Part shown: one piece after another, positions 37,269-48,680 of the stretch
Layout of the letters: every line of letters starts with the position of its first letter
Position numbering within the stretch: the first letter of the stretch is position 1
From: Limonium bicolor
Lineage: Eukaryota; Streptophyta; Magnoliopsida; Caryophyllales; Plumbaginaceae
Assembly: GCA_023374045.1 (NCBI GenBank)
Contig: CM041783.1
Location: forward strand, 119,351,503 to 119,415,502
Length of the DNA stretch: 64,000 nucleotides
Direction: 5' to 3'
Notes under the pieces: generated by a model
Database searches by the model: none
Seen by the model: only the letters and a program-made list of their open reading frames with translations
What the model was told of the DNA's origin: nothing
Translations under genes and position numbers: made by a program

Positions 37269-37540
37269 TTACGCTTTAGATGACGGTTTTAACAATAACC
37301 GTAATCTAAAGTCCTTTGGGCGTGCGCGCCAAAAGACTTTACATTACAGTTATTATCAAAACCGTCATCTAAAGTGTACACTTTACATTACGGTTATTGG
37401 TAAAACCGTAATGTAAAGTCAATGACACGCGAGACGGAAAAGGGCCTTTAATTACGGTTTTAAACCGTAATTAAAGACGTCGCCATCTTTATTGACGCCC
37501 GCGTAGATTACGGTCCAGAACCGTAATTACACGGTTTTGG
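37269..37540. repeat. CACTA right subterminal foldbacks
   Basis: A series of palindromes: 37269-37377 (long foldback around a GGGCGTGCGCGCC centre), 37379-37420, 37447-37477, and pairs near 37505-37550. All use the TTTAGATTACGGTT / TTTAATTACGG motif seen at the left end. They are the likely binding region for the element's own proteins. Confidence 0.85.
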
Positions 37541-37571
37541 ACCGTAATTAAAGGCTCGCGTTCCACCAGTG
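37541..37571 (-). repeat. CACTA right terminal inverted repeat
   Basis: Ends CGTTCCACCAGTG, the exact complement of the left end. The LTR of the family A element resumes at 37572 (ATATCATTATAG). Confidence 0.9.
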
Positions 37572-37925
37572 ATATCATTATAGTACAATTCACAAGGATG
37601 CTTTCAATGTATTTTTGCAGAATTGGACCTGTCCGAACGTCCGTCCGGACATCCATGTTCGGACAGGCCCCGAAAGGTCTTTTATTTTCACAACTTCAGT
37701 GGTGTCCGACATCTGTCCGAACTTACATGTTCGGACAGCATGCGAGGACGGGTCTGGGGTGTAAGTCTCGGCATTGGTCCGAACTTACATGTTCGGACCA
37801 ATGTTCAGACAAAACTTCATTTTCAGTTTTAGGACTCGTTTGAAGTCCGTTTTCCAAATCCGTCTGCGGCGTTGGTTTCGTGTCGTCGTGTACTTTCATA
37901 TGAGGTAAAAATCCAGGGTGTTACA
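37572..37925 (+). repeat. 3' LTR of family A element, right part
   Basis: Matches 2087-2441 of the 5' LTR, including the GTCCGAAC array at 37627-37812, and ends GGGTGTTACA at 37925. It resumes the LTR interrupted at 9115. Compared with the 5' LTR, about 10 bases (AATTACAGTG) at the junction are missing or absorbed by the CACTA end. Confidence 0.9.
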
Positions 37926-40131
37926 CTAGGTCCAGTACCAAGTCCCGGACCACAAGCAAAAATAGGCCGAGAGTACACTGAAACATTGGTCCGGGACTTT
38001 GGGTCCGGACCAAGTCCTGGACCATCCCCAGAATTCACCCGTGAGTACTTTTTAGGGTTCTAAACATGGGGGATTGAATGGTATTGGTTTTAGGAGTTGT
38101 TTAGGAGTTGTTTGGTGACCTTTAAAGGTCCTAAGAAGTATAAACAAGTGTTGGAAGTGATTGAGAAAGTTGTGAGCTTAAGTACACAAAGTTAAACTGA
38201 AATAACGGGATAACGGGGTAAGAACGAGAGTAGCATTTATGTACCTACCGTAACGCCTTAATATTAAATGAACCATTTGACATGTAAATAGTGGTTCAAG
38301 AGTAAGACATGGGGAACAAGTGTGAACCGAGGAATGTGAGAACACCCAGTAAAGTTAACCCCGTGAAAAGTATGATTTCCTCATGCTCTGTATCCTAACT
38401 TGGTTACCCGATTTGTGTGCTTGTTTGATTGTGTGATCACCTAACAAGATAAATGCATGAATCGGTTTGTTTGCACTTGGCAGTGCTTGTAGTGTGTTGT
38501 TGTGTGTTGGATTGAATATAAACTAAAGTTTATAATTCATGAAATGGATGAATGGTGAATGAGTTGCTTGCATGTGATTGTGTATTGTAGTGCGACTCAT
38601 AGTTGAGTCTTGTGTGAGTAGAGACTCTTAGAAAGAGTCAAGTTCCGAACTAAATAAATGGTGGAAACACACTACAACTATCGAACCAATACACGGTAAC
38701 ATAAACCTACGAACGCACTAGAACATGATAAGGCATACAGGAGTAGTAACCTCCCGATAACGGTTAGAGAACCGAATTGATTTAATCCACACAATGAATA
38801 TTAGTGGAATTATATGAGTAACCTCTATCTAGAGGATGGATAATTGTTCAAATTATGAACCTTGAGTAAAGTGAAGCACGGTAAGGGATCACCAAAGCCC
38901 TTAAAAATATAGTCGAACCCCAAAGAGAGGAACCGACTAAAATGAACAATGTCACGAACATGAGAGTATTCGATAAGTAGGGTAAGACCTTAAATCTTAG
39001 AATACTAGACATTGAGAATTCCCTAAGCCATTAGATGTTATCGAGAGAGATACTTCTAGGCTAATACTTGAGATTGTGAATTGACTCCGAGAGTGGAGAT
39101 TTGAGAATTTGAGTAGTCCGGTAGAGAACTGGACATTGGTGGACTTGAGGAGCTAAATGCATAGCCCTTTTTTGTATTTTTAAGCCCGGTCGTGGGTCTT
39201 ATGTATGACCCTGCCCGGAGGTCATGTCATGAGTAATGACTTAACATGTACCTTTGAGTAATGAGTATTGATTGGAGAACTTGAGTATTGAGTATGTGAG
39301 TATTAAGAATGGAGTTGTGACTTGAGAAACTTGAGAATTTGAGATGAGTTAAGAATTGAGTGGATCATTGTAGAACTTGTTGAGATTGTGAGTAAGAGTA
39401 CCCAAGAGAGTGGGTAAGACTATGAGCATGTGAGTAAGGCATAGTGGGGTAGAAACCCTCAAGCCTAAGTAAAGAACAAATTAAACTAACCTCTTGATGT
39501 GTGTGTTAGTGTTTGTGTGTTTTTCATTGAACCTTGATTGTGTTGACATACATATATAATGTACTGTTGCCATGCATGCTATTTGAATTTAAATGAACCG
39601 CATGCTCTCGACCAATAGTCGGCGTACCCTCGCTAGTATGCGGGGTATGCGGAAGTCTATACAACAACAATTTACTGAGCCCCTAGGGGCATCGTTTTTT
39701 ATTTTTAGGGACACTGAAGCTGATCACCGTTCGAGAGTAGGATGGGGTTGTGACTAAGCAGGGCTAGTTGTTTAATAATTGTATTCGTTTGTATTACGGA
39801 ATTGTAAGACCGAAAGGTCATCATTAGACTTGGAAATTGTAGATACTCGGTATAGAACTGTATGGATTTGTATTTTATGGAATGGAAGTTGTATTTGGTT
39901 TGGAAGCTGATTAAGTAATGGATTATCGTTTGCATAGTGTACTCGGTATAAGACCCATCAGACCGATATTGTAATTGTTGTTGTATTTGAGTTGGATTGG
40001 CCTTGTTAGTCACGTGGGTGACTAATGACATTGTTTCACCCCCGGTTGTATTGGAAATTCCGCTGCTTATGTATTGGTGATGGAGACGGGTTAGGAGTTA
40101 ATTGTGTGATTACCGGGTATAGGTGTTACAT
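37926..40131 (+). repeat. Older family B LTR fragment (3' part), host of the family A insertion
   Basis: Read on the plus strand it resembles the minus strand of 21189-23900: a GGTCCGGGAC array (37926-38035), 'aaagtatgatttcctcatgc' (about 38367), a TTCCGCTG block (40061) and the end TGTTACA at 40131. Only one minisatellite unit is present (39395-39425). Its 5' part would lie left of the family A element, outside the window. No coding signal is seen. The sequence is more diverged from 21189-25950 than the two LTRs of that element are from each other. Confidence 0.75.
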
Positions 40132-40409
40132 CACCGGAGTGGAATCTGGATTAAGTTCGAACCTGGCTTGTGACTATTAATTGTAGATGGTGTTCTTCAC
40201 GTTTTGATGGTGTTTTAGTGGAGGTTTGATGATTGTTGATGTAGCGGGAGTTGAAAAACGTGCTTTGGTGTTGATTTTGGAAGAATTTAGGTATGATTTC
40301 GGAGCTCGTGAGTGTAAAAACGAGAGAGACTTGAGACAGCCCTGCTGGCTGATGTTCTAGGGCTTAAGAGCTTTTGATTTGGTTAAGGGTTAAGGTTCCT
40401 TATATAGGC
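40132..40409. repeat. Repeat X, copy 1
   Basis: About 280 bases, largely identical to 42976-43258. It starts at the end of the family B LTR (TCACCGGAGT) and stops at TATATAGG, where the text TGTAACACCC begins. On the minus strand it contains CCTATATAAGG, a good plant TATA box, so it is probably LTR promoter sequence from another gypsy-like element. Confidence 0.7.
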
Positions 40410-40535
40410 TGTAACACCCACTCGATAATGGGTGAATGACATGAAAATTCTTGAAGCCAGGCAGTGAGATTCCCCCATAGTAATCCCCACGCATCCAAAC
40501 TCCTCGATTTTCCAAGCTGAAACAGTCCACCGTAT

Positions 40536-41614
40536 CTAATGACCCTGCTGAATGGAGTCAAGAAATGCTAGCCATCCGCTAACCGGCTCTTCAGGATTAC
40601 GTCTTCTAGGGACATGCTGGATGGTAAACATCTGATTGTACTCGGGGACCAGCTTGAGCAGCTCGAATAGCCAAATTTGCAGGAGATGGAAGCTTCCCTC
40701 AAAGAAATAAGGAGTATCCCTGGATTTAGGCCATGAATACAAGCTCTAATAATTTGCGCGACTATCAATGGCCCTAAAGCGAAACTAGCTTAAGCTTGTG
40801 AGAGCAAAGGGAAAACGTTCTGGTGTATGGCCATGTGTGGGGTCCTGAACAGTAAGTTGCCAATAATGCGAGATCGAGGAAATTTCTCTTGTGTTCTAAA
40901 AAATCTCAAGAGCGATGAAGTCCGAAAGGGTTTCAACCAGCATCCCCTCGGGTCCTACCATTTCCGACAACTGAGTTGGACTTAACCCAAACAAGTGAGC
41001 ATGAGAATCGATCTGTGACGGTGTCAAAAAGTTAGGACCACTGAGCTTGCTAAGGTGTTGTTAGCTCCTAGAAGTGCGTCAAATTCTTCGGGCATCAAGG
41101 TTAACTCATTCTCTTCAAACTTGAAAAGGGTGCTCAACCAGGTCCCAATGGCTAATAGCTGCCCTAAGGAAACTTTCATGCAGTCGTGATTGGACTAAGC
41201 ATGCAAGAGGATGAAGGATGGATAACTTGTAACTTTTTTCGACCAATTGAACACATCCTTCATGAATCTATCACAGAGCTTAGGGAAATTGAAGCAATGG
41301 GCCATGATCTGTTTTAAAAGACACATACAACGAATTAATATAACCTGGACCAGTGGGCCTCCTGGGCCACAAATAATTGAAGACTTGAGTTGAGTTGGGC
41401 CGCTTGTAAGGAAAGTTCCTACCAGTTCTAAAGCTAGCAATGGGCCCACCATATATACAGACAAGGTTTCCACAAGTTCAAATATGTCCTCACTTAAACG
41501 ACTTTGATCAATGGGTATGGATTGATTCGGAGAGGTGCTTGGAGCATTGGCCCAGGTTACCACAAAGGAATAGGGCATGCACGCTATTCTCCTTGGGCTT
41601 CCCCACTTTTTCAC
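40536..41614 (-). pseudogene. Broken gene resembling plant mobile-domain (DUF7745-like) proteins
   Basis: Three minus-strand frames join into one degenerate product. 41614-41195 contains LCDRFMKDVFNWSKKVTSYP. Shortly after comes LTLMPEEFDALLG, like the E-x-T-P-x-x-E-E-F-x-x-L-L-G motif of plant mobile-domain/DUF7745 proteins. Near 40768-40536 come GSFHLLQIWLFELLKLVPE and EEPVSGWLAFLDSIQQ, like the L-L-Q-x-W-x-x-E-H-L block. Such proteins are often carried by plant transposons; their function is poorly known. Stops between the blocks show decay. Assignment rests on short motif resemblance only. It is flanked by LTR-like sequence, so it may be cargo of a retroelement. Confidence 0.4.
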
Positions 41615-42975
41615 ATCACCTTAGGGTGTGCGTCTACGGTCGGGTCTTTGAATGACTAAACAAGGCTAGGTAAGGGCACTGCCAGGTTAATGCTTGGGGC
41701 TAAAGCCCAGGTATTAAGGGGATGTGGTTGGATGACACCCTCCTCTTTTCCCCCACTTATTCACATCACCTAAAAAGGTGTGAATCCCTGACAGGGGACC
41801 CTAAAACAGGTCCCGGGGTGAGATCGGTTTGCGTGGACCCTCACTCTCATATGATGCAAAGGTGCAGAAAATTAAATTGCGCACGAAAGTAAACAAACAA
41901 TGTGATAAAGCCATAAATATAAATTTCGAGTTAAGCCCTCTTTCTTAAAATTAAACAAGTTAATATTAAGAGTTTGTCCCCAGCAGAGTCGACATTCTGT
42001 GAGCCTCGATTTTTGAACCCTGTCCTATGTTGATTAGATTGATTAAGATCTGGTCGGGTTCTAGGTCCACTTATAACCTAAGATTAATAACTATGTCATA
42101 TAACACTAATTATTAAATCCTAAGTTAGCTCACTTGAACCTATTATAAGTCACCATCTAATTTTAACCTAGGGTAAATTAGGAAGTAAGTAGAGTTCGGG
42201 TTTGGGGGGCTTGGTATTCGACTTATTTAGGGTTCAATTACTTTCATTACCCCTCCTAGGTCGTTTTTTCCTCTACTTAGTTTAATTACGGCTTATTACG
42301 AAGTCGTTCTAACCTAGGTGCGCAAGTTTCTGATTTTTTTGGTTTTTATCATTTTTTGACAGAAAATTAAAGTGATAACTGAAGTTACCTAAACTACGGT
42401 TTCAGAGGTAGAATTAGGTCAAATTTTGTTTCTGTCCGTGGCCACGGACCTAATGTTCGAACCCACGGACCCTAGTTAGCCTATGTGACAGTAAAAGTTG
42501 AATTAAACAGAAAACACAATTTTGAAAAGTCCGGGGCCAAGGACAGGACGTCCGTGGACCCGGACATGAGTTGAAAAACCCTAAAACATTTGAAAATTTA
42601 ACTCCCGCCGCGGTCTGGGGGTGTCCTTGACATCGGACAGGCCGTCCGGGACCCCGGACAGGCTGTCCGTAGGCACGAACCACCCTCGGACGGCGGCGTT
42701 CTGGTGGTTCCCGGCGGTGTTTTCGGCTGAAAAATTCTGAACACGTTAGTAATCAAAAGTTTCAGTTTGAATACGAATTAAAGTCGAAACTTATTGAACA
42801 AGTAACAGGAGGTAGAAACGAAAATGAATAACAATTTCAGAAGCCGAAAACAATCGGTTTGAACCCAAATTTTGAGAAGAGGCTAATAAAGTTGTGGGGA
42901 GTTAGAAAAGTAAAATTCCCACCTATTTTACCTTCGAATTCACGGTGATTCTTCATGTCGGGAGTCTTTCGGTGC
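41615..42975. other. Unassigned repeat-derived sequence with a GC-rich inverted-motif array
   Basis: At 41973-42002 a CCCCAGCAGAGTCGACATTC phrase resembles the CCCCAGCGGAGTCGCC block of plant Tat/Ogre-like LTR elements. 42430-42680 holds GTCCGTGG/CCACGGAC and GTCCGGG/CCCGGAC inverted motifs, a third flavour of the arrays seen in the other LTRs. No protein is recognisable. Confidence 0.45.
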
Positions 42976-43766
42976 TTCACCGGAGTCGGTTCTGGATCAA
43001 GTTCGAACCTGGCTTCTGACTATTGATTTTAGATGGTGTTCTTAACGTCTTGATGGGTTTTGGTGGAGGTTTAATGATTGTTGATGTAGCAGGAGTTGAA
43101 AAACGTGTGTTTTGGTGTTGATTTTGGAAGAATTTTGGTATGATTTCGGAGCTCGGGAGTGTAAAAACGAGAGAGACTTGAGATGGTCGTGTTGGATGAT
43201 GTTCTAGGTCTTAAGAGCTTCTGATTTGATCAAGGGTTAAGGTTCCTTATATAGGCTTTCTTAAAGATAGAAAAAATCCTGTAAAAATTGAGATTTACCG
43301 ACACTTTAGCTCAAAGGCTTCCAAAAGGAATCTGATTGTGAAATTTTAACCATGTGTAAGGGATGTTGTTTCTGATTTTTTCCAAGGTGGAATCGAATTT
43401 TTTGGATATTGGAATATTTTTAACTTCAATTTCTCGTCAGATTCAATCAGAAATTACTAGAAAATTATTGGAAACTCAAAAAATCAAAATTCTAAAGCCA
43501 TTATGCTCAAAATATCATCCTTTATCATGGGTTAAAATTTCAAAGTATTCCGAGTTGATATGAGCCATTTTCAGAGGAGAGAGAAAGCTCATAGGGGGCT
43601 TAGGGGCCTTGAAAAGTTACGAAAACGCCCTGAAGATGACTAAGCTGTCCCTAGCACTCCGGAATGTGCTGATCGAACTGGGAATCCTTGATACTTGACC
43701 AAACTACCTTTTAGGACCTGCGTCTCTAGAGACTCTCTTCCGGGGGTTAACATTTTGGGTATAACA
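42976..43766 (-). repeat. LTR-like segment containing repeat X, copy 2
   Basis: 42976-43258 repeats 40132-40409. On the minus strand, CCTATATAAGG (43247-43257) is a TATA box candidate. The right end reads TGTTATACCC on the minus strand, an LTR-start signature like TGAAATACCC. It is therefore probably the promoter half of a minus-strand LTR with the array at 42430-42680 in its transcribed part. The LTR 3' end is not certain; TGTAACACCC at 40410 is a candidate. Confidence 0.5.
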
Positions 43767-44815
43767 ATATGGAGGAAGAGTATGGAGGAAATCCACGGGG
43801 ATGTGGCTCTTGGTGCGCTATGATCACAAACTGAGGGGATAGTTCCTCTCCTTTAAATTCCAATGATTCCAGATGGTTCGTTGGTCAGATACTCCGCTTT
43901 GGGAGGTGGCTACTGCAAATGGTGACCCACCGAAAATAGGGGTACGAGGTAGAGAGAGAGTCATCCTTTAACGAGATGTGTCATTAGGCTTGAGATGCTT
44001 CTCAGCTAAACATTAAATACGAACAGCTTGTGGCTCCTATAATGGGTGAACATTAATAAATGCCTTAAAGGCCAAGAACACGAATGTATCTTATACATGT
44101 ATAACTCTCGTATTAATCGCCTTGAATGTTTATTATATTGAATGCATTGTGATATGCTATGTGTGGAGTAAGTGGTAGGTGTGTGAATTATATAAGGAAT
44201 GAATTGAGTTATCATACTCGTATATTACATTGTTATGTTTTGATTTATTTATTTTTGGTGTGACAAGTGGAGGCTAAGAATGATTGATTGAATTATTGCA
44301 ATATGTATTATTGCTTTACAATTTTGAATTACATAAACGGTATTACATGTAAATTGAACCGCATGTCAACTCGACCAATTAATCTGAGGGTCTGAGGGCG
44401 CATGACGGTTGCATAGTAGCATACTCAGCAGGGGCTGATTCCATACATACAAACAAAAAAATCTACAGGTGTGTAGCTGCTGATGACGACAGAGCGCGGG
44501 ATGCGTTGGGTAAATAATCGTTGTTACTAAAATTATATTGTTGTAATAAAATTCTATTGTAAGAATGTTGTATAAGACTTTGAATATTAGAATGCTCACT
44601 AGTGATTTGATTTGGATTGGTGTATAAAATGTGTCTATCTCTTGCTCATCAAAGTGGTTGTGTGTTGTTGTGAAATGGTAGTTGGATGCCTAGTTACTCA
44701 CATGGTTGAGTAACGGCGGTAGCACCCTAGTTGATATTATTTGATTATTCTTCCGCTGTTTATGAATGAGATTGGACAGACTGTTTTAAGTTTGTCACTA
44801 ATGTAAGATTATGAG
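43767..44815 (+). repeat. Probable LTR fragment, plus strand, truncated
   Basis: A 'ccgcatg...ctcgaccaat' block (about 44360) followed by small hairpins parallels 39599-39625 in the family B LTR. 'aacggcggtagcaccctag' with CTTCCGCTGT (44712-44757) is the 3' LTR signature seen in the other families. The terminal GTGTTACA is absent, and the sequence changes at about 44815 to minus-oriented LTR material. Confidence 0.45.
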
Positions 44816-45841
44816 TAAGGGTACGTCTCCCTTTTATTTCAATGGCACACATAGCCTCTGGATATCAAGGGTCTGTCTCCCTTTTCTAGCATTCACTCAT
44901 TGACATAACATCATTCATAATCATTTCTCAAAGATACTTCATCCACAACAATTCATCCAGGATTAATCATCCATAATCATTCATCAATGGCATCATTAGG
45001 AGCCACCTAGATCTCACTAATCACATACCTTCCTTCGTTGACTACATAAAGGTCCAACGTACACCTTCACATTCTCTTAACCACAAGCGATGGCTTAATT
45101 ACTCACTTCATCAATTAAAATCATGAACATGTTATATCACACATCCCCCTTGGGGCATACACATGGATAGACCTGGGTTTACCTTATTATTGTTCAAGCT
45201 TGGGTCCAAGCTCCTAGTCCGCTTCTCCAATGCTAAGAGTCTTCCCCGGCGTCTAAAGCAATGTAACAACATACACATCATTATTACTAGTTCATCCAAG
45301 AATTTCACACCATTCACACTAACTCACATCGTATATCTAAACTTCGGAGCTCACAAATTGCTCATAACTCATTACTAATCCTTTTTATATACTCCTTTAA
45401 TGTCATTCAAGCTTTAAAACCACAATAATAATTTCATAACTAGAAAAATCCAATTTTCATTTTCAAATTCGTCCATAGGCTACCATTGAAATAAATCAAG
45501 ATTCAACTTTCATCAAAACCCACAATAAGTGGTTCAAACTATGAAGCTTTAATGAAGGCCTTAAGCCTAAAACGAGTTTAAGAGTGTGAAAACAACAAAA
45601 ACTTGTCAGATTTGAATAGTAACAATGGTGGAGAAGAAGATGGAGGTCTTTAGCTCAAATCAAAGCTGTAAGGAGAAAGAAATCGTCTATGGTTGCCAAC
45701 AACCACCAAATAATCAACTTAAGGTGAAGATTTAAAGTGAGAAAGATATGAACAATGTTTCCTCTTGCTTCTGGTGCTGCTGGTCGTGCACATCATAGGA
45801 GAGGGATAGGAGGAAGATAAAATGTGAAAAATAGAAGAGAG

Positions 45842-45878
<37 letters not shown>

Positions 45879-46337
45879 GGGCTTAAGGGAGGATTGCACA
45901 TGCCTTCAATTTAACTTTGGGTAATTAAAACAAGGCCCATAAAACTCTTATAATTTCACTTTAAACCCTTCTTTTAAGAATTTCAGAATTTACCATAAAT
46001 GGACAAAAGAATGTTTTCACCATTTTAGGCAAAAACGTGTTTTAAGCCTTTAAATCTCCAAACTTAACCAACACTTGTTTTTTCCTTTCAAATCTATTCT
46101 CCATCATTAAATTAGCTTTAAAATTATCTATTTGGAGGTTATAAATCATCTTTTAAGGTCAAGGTATTTCAAACCACACAAAATTACAAAAATCCCCCTT
46201 AAGGCCAAAATGTGCCTAAAGTAAATTCCTTCTCAACTTTTAAGCTCTTGGCTCTATTAATACTCTTAAACACTCTTAATAAACACATAGTAAGGCTTAA
46301 CTCACTAGTATAAATCTTATTAAATTGGGGTATTTCA
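44816..46337 (-). repeat. Probable LTR fragment, minus strand, 5' part
   Basis: The right end GGGGTATTTCA is TGAAATACCCC on the minus strand, the common LTR start here. Inside are AAAACGTGTTTTAAG (about 46024), an LTR-wide motif, and a (GA)n run at 45841-45879 near the expected promoter. The left end has no TGTAACACC, so it is truncated. No gene seen. Confidence 0.5.
45841..45879. repeat. (GA)n microsatellite
   Basis: Nearly uninterrupted GA run with one C. On the opposite strand it is a CT-rich stretch close to the inferred promoter of the LTR fragment. Confidence 0.95.
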
Positions 46338-48137
46338 GTTCTCGTATAAGTTTGTAGTAAGATTCACTACTTTTATTAAAATATAAGATTCACTTTTCAA
46401 TAAATGAACAACAAAAAGATAACCGAAACCCCAAACATAGCCTAGGATAGTTAAACTACTGAATAATGTTAATTTGGTGCGGTTATTTACCACCACTAAA
46501 CAAACTAATCCTACCCCCACCCCCCATATACAACCCTAGAACAATAACATTGTCGAAGAACCTAACACCATTGAAGAAACTAACACCGTCGAAGAAGAAG
46601 CTAACAACCGTCGAAGAAGGTAAGCACCATCGAAGAAGCTAATGCTATTGAAGGAGGCTAATGTGGTTCGGTTATTAACCATCATGCAATAAAAGAAGAT
46701 AACCCTGCCCCTATACAACCCTAAGTTGGCTAACACTATGAAAATGCTAGCACTGCCAAACTATATAAAATTAAGTACTTTTTATTTTTAAAGGGAATCT
46801 TAAAACATATGTACGTAAAAAATATTAATTTATTAATATTATTCATGATGGATCTATTTTGAAGAGCTCGAATCATGATGAACAGTGGTATAAAATTTAT
46901 GTTATTTGGACTTATATTTAATAAACTACAACACTTTAAAACTTTACAAAAAGACAAAAATGGTGACACCCAGGAACGTGGTACCTTCACCAACTTCTAA
47001 TTCGTGTTTTCTAATACCTTTTATTTTTAAAATTTAATTAAAAATGTTTTTGTACTTATCTATATTGTATATTATTTTTACTTTTTCAACATCTAGAAGC
47101 ATATTATGAACTTTTAAAATAGTTTGTTAACTAGCATTTATTGTTCTGTCTTTTTTTCTTCTAGTCAATAGTGTGAGTGACATTTCATGAGTTTCAGGAA
47201 AACTTGGTGACATTTCAAGAGTTACTTTTTGATGTTTCATCAATTAGAAAAATACTTGGTGATATTTGAAGAAATTTTTCAAAATTATAAAAGGTATCAA
47301 ACAATATTTATCATCTAAATAAAAACTAAGTCACCACAAATAGTAGGAATTAGTGTGAGTTTAATTTGGTGAGACCAAATATTAATTTATCATGCAAAAT
47401 ACTCTTATATTAGGGGTTCATTATAATTTCAACATTCAATTGACCAAATATTTTTAACTCACTTATGATAACATGAGTTTTATACTTTTTATGTTTTATT
47501 TATTAAAACTATTATATTTTTTTTATTAAAGTTTAAAATTTTCAATAATATTTATATTTTCTTATATTTTTAATTACATTTTTACAATATGTTTTGTAAT
47601 GTATAATGTTATTTATGAAATCTATTTTAATTAGTATTAATTTTAATGATTTTCACTTATTAACCACACTTTTAAAAAATTTAGTTTTTTTATTATTGTT
47701 TTATACTTTTAGTCAGTATTGATAATTATATATAGATATTTTTGACACGGAACTTTTTTTTTACCTTTTATAACTTTTAAGCATTTGTTATGACTTTTCA
47801 TATAATGTTTAACAAAAAATTTAACTACGTACTCCTAATATACATCATCCGAAGTTTGAAAAACAGAATATCGCTTGTTAGTCTTTGGCATATATTAAGT
47901 GAATATTTGGTTTAAAAAAAGTGAGTGTTATGCGAGACTAATATAAATCTTTATTTATTGATAAGTGAATATTAAATTTAAGAAAAGTGAATCAAAGGTT
48001 GTTAAAAGTGAATCAAAGGATTTTAAAAAATAAATCAAAGGTTTAAAAAAAACGAATCTCGTCAATAAAGATTGTTTAACTAAAATGAATCAGATGTTTA
48101 AGGAAAGTAAATCAAAAGTTGTTAAAAAGTGAACCTG
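46338..48137. other. AT-rich block with diverged direct repeats
   Basis: No gene recognised. 46545-46660 has imperfect 'accatcgaagaagctaa' repeats. 46460-46540 and 46660-46735 share 'cggttatt.accac/atc' text. 46845-46945 is a diverged copy of 48825-48915 (block 'ttttgaagagc...gaat.atgatgaaca' then 'acttatattt'). 47985-48137 has short 'aaagtgaatcaaaggtt' repeats. This may be a decayed DNA transposon flanked by its own ends, but I cannot define termini. Confidence 0.4.
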
Positions 48138-48680
48138 AACCTTGCACTACAAACCCTAAAGATGCTTTCGATGTTTTTTAGGTTTTCTATGGTGGTTTTT
48201 AGGTTGGGTGGTGTAGGGTAATCTTTTTTGAAGTCGTTTTATACTTTGTATTGTCGTCACAGACTCGACAACTTTTGGGGTTTACAGTTTAGGTGTTAGG
48301 GTCGTTAGACCTTAAACCTTGCACTACAAACCCTAAAAATGTCTTCAATAATTTTTAGCTTTCCTATGGTGTTTTTTTCGGGTGTGTGGTGTTGAGTAAT
48401 CTTTTTTTGAAGTCATTTTATACTTTATATTGTCGTCATTGAGTCGACAGTTTTTTAGGGTTTGTGGAAGGTTATAAGGCCGTTAGACCCTAAGCCTTGT
48501 ACTACAAATCCTAAAAATGCTTTCGACGTTTTATAACTTTCCTATGTTGGTTTTTAGGGTGTGTGGTGTAGGGTAATCTTTTTTGAAGTCATTTTATACC
48601 TTATATTGTTGTCACTCACTCGAAAATTTTCCCTAATCCCTAAACCACAGACCCTAAAAAATTCCTTTGAACGTTTTAGG
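48138..48680. repeat. 177-178 bp tandem repeat, about three copies
   Basis: Units start near 48138, 48315 and 48493 with 'cttgcactacaaaccctaaa' and variants, then 'ttttctatggtggtttttagg' and a 'tgtcgtca...tcgac' block. A more diverged partial unit follows at about 48633. The period is close to plant satellite lengths. Confidence 0.85.

Larger units (their letters stand above)
9116..37571 (+). mobile_element. CACTA (En/Spm-type) DNA transposon with two nested LTR insertions
   Basis: The termini are perfect inverted copies of CACTGGTGGAACG, and the match continues imperfectly to about 30 bp. Subterminal regions are packed with inverted copies of a TTTAGATTACGGTT motif. Inside are a TNP2-type transposase (15895-19156) and a second multi-exon gene (19279-36716, Transposase_24-like plus Ulp1-like). 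Two later insertions, a solo LTR at 9777-14449 and a 14.2-kb LTR element at 21189-35360, account for much of the span; the CACTA alone is about 9.6 kb. It interrupts the 3' LTR of the family A element. The expected 3-bp target duplication is not visible: the left flank is TTGC and the right flank is ATATC, and about 10 bases present in the uninterrupted 5' LTR are absent. Confidence 0.9.
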
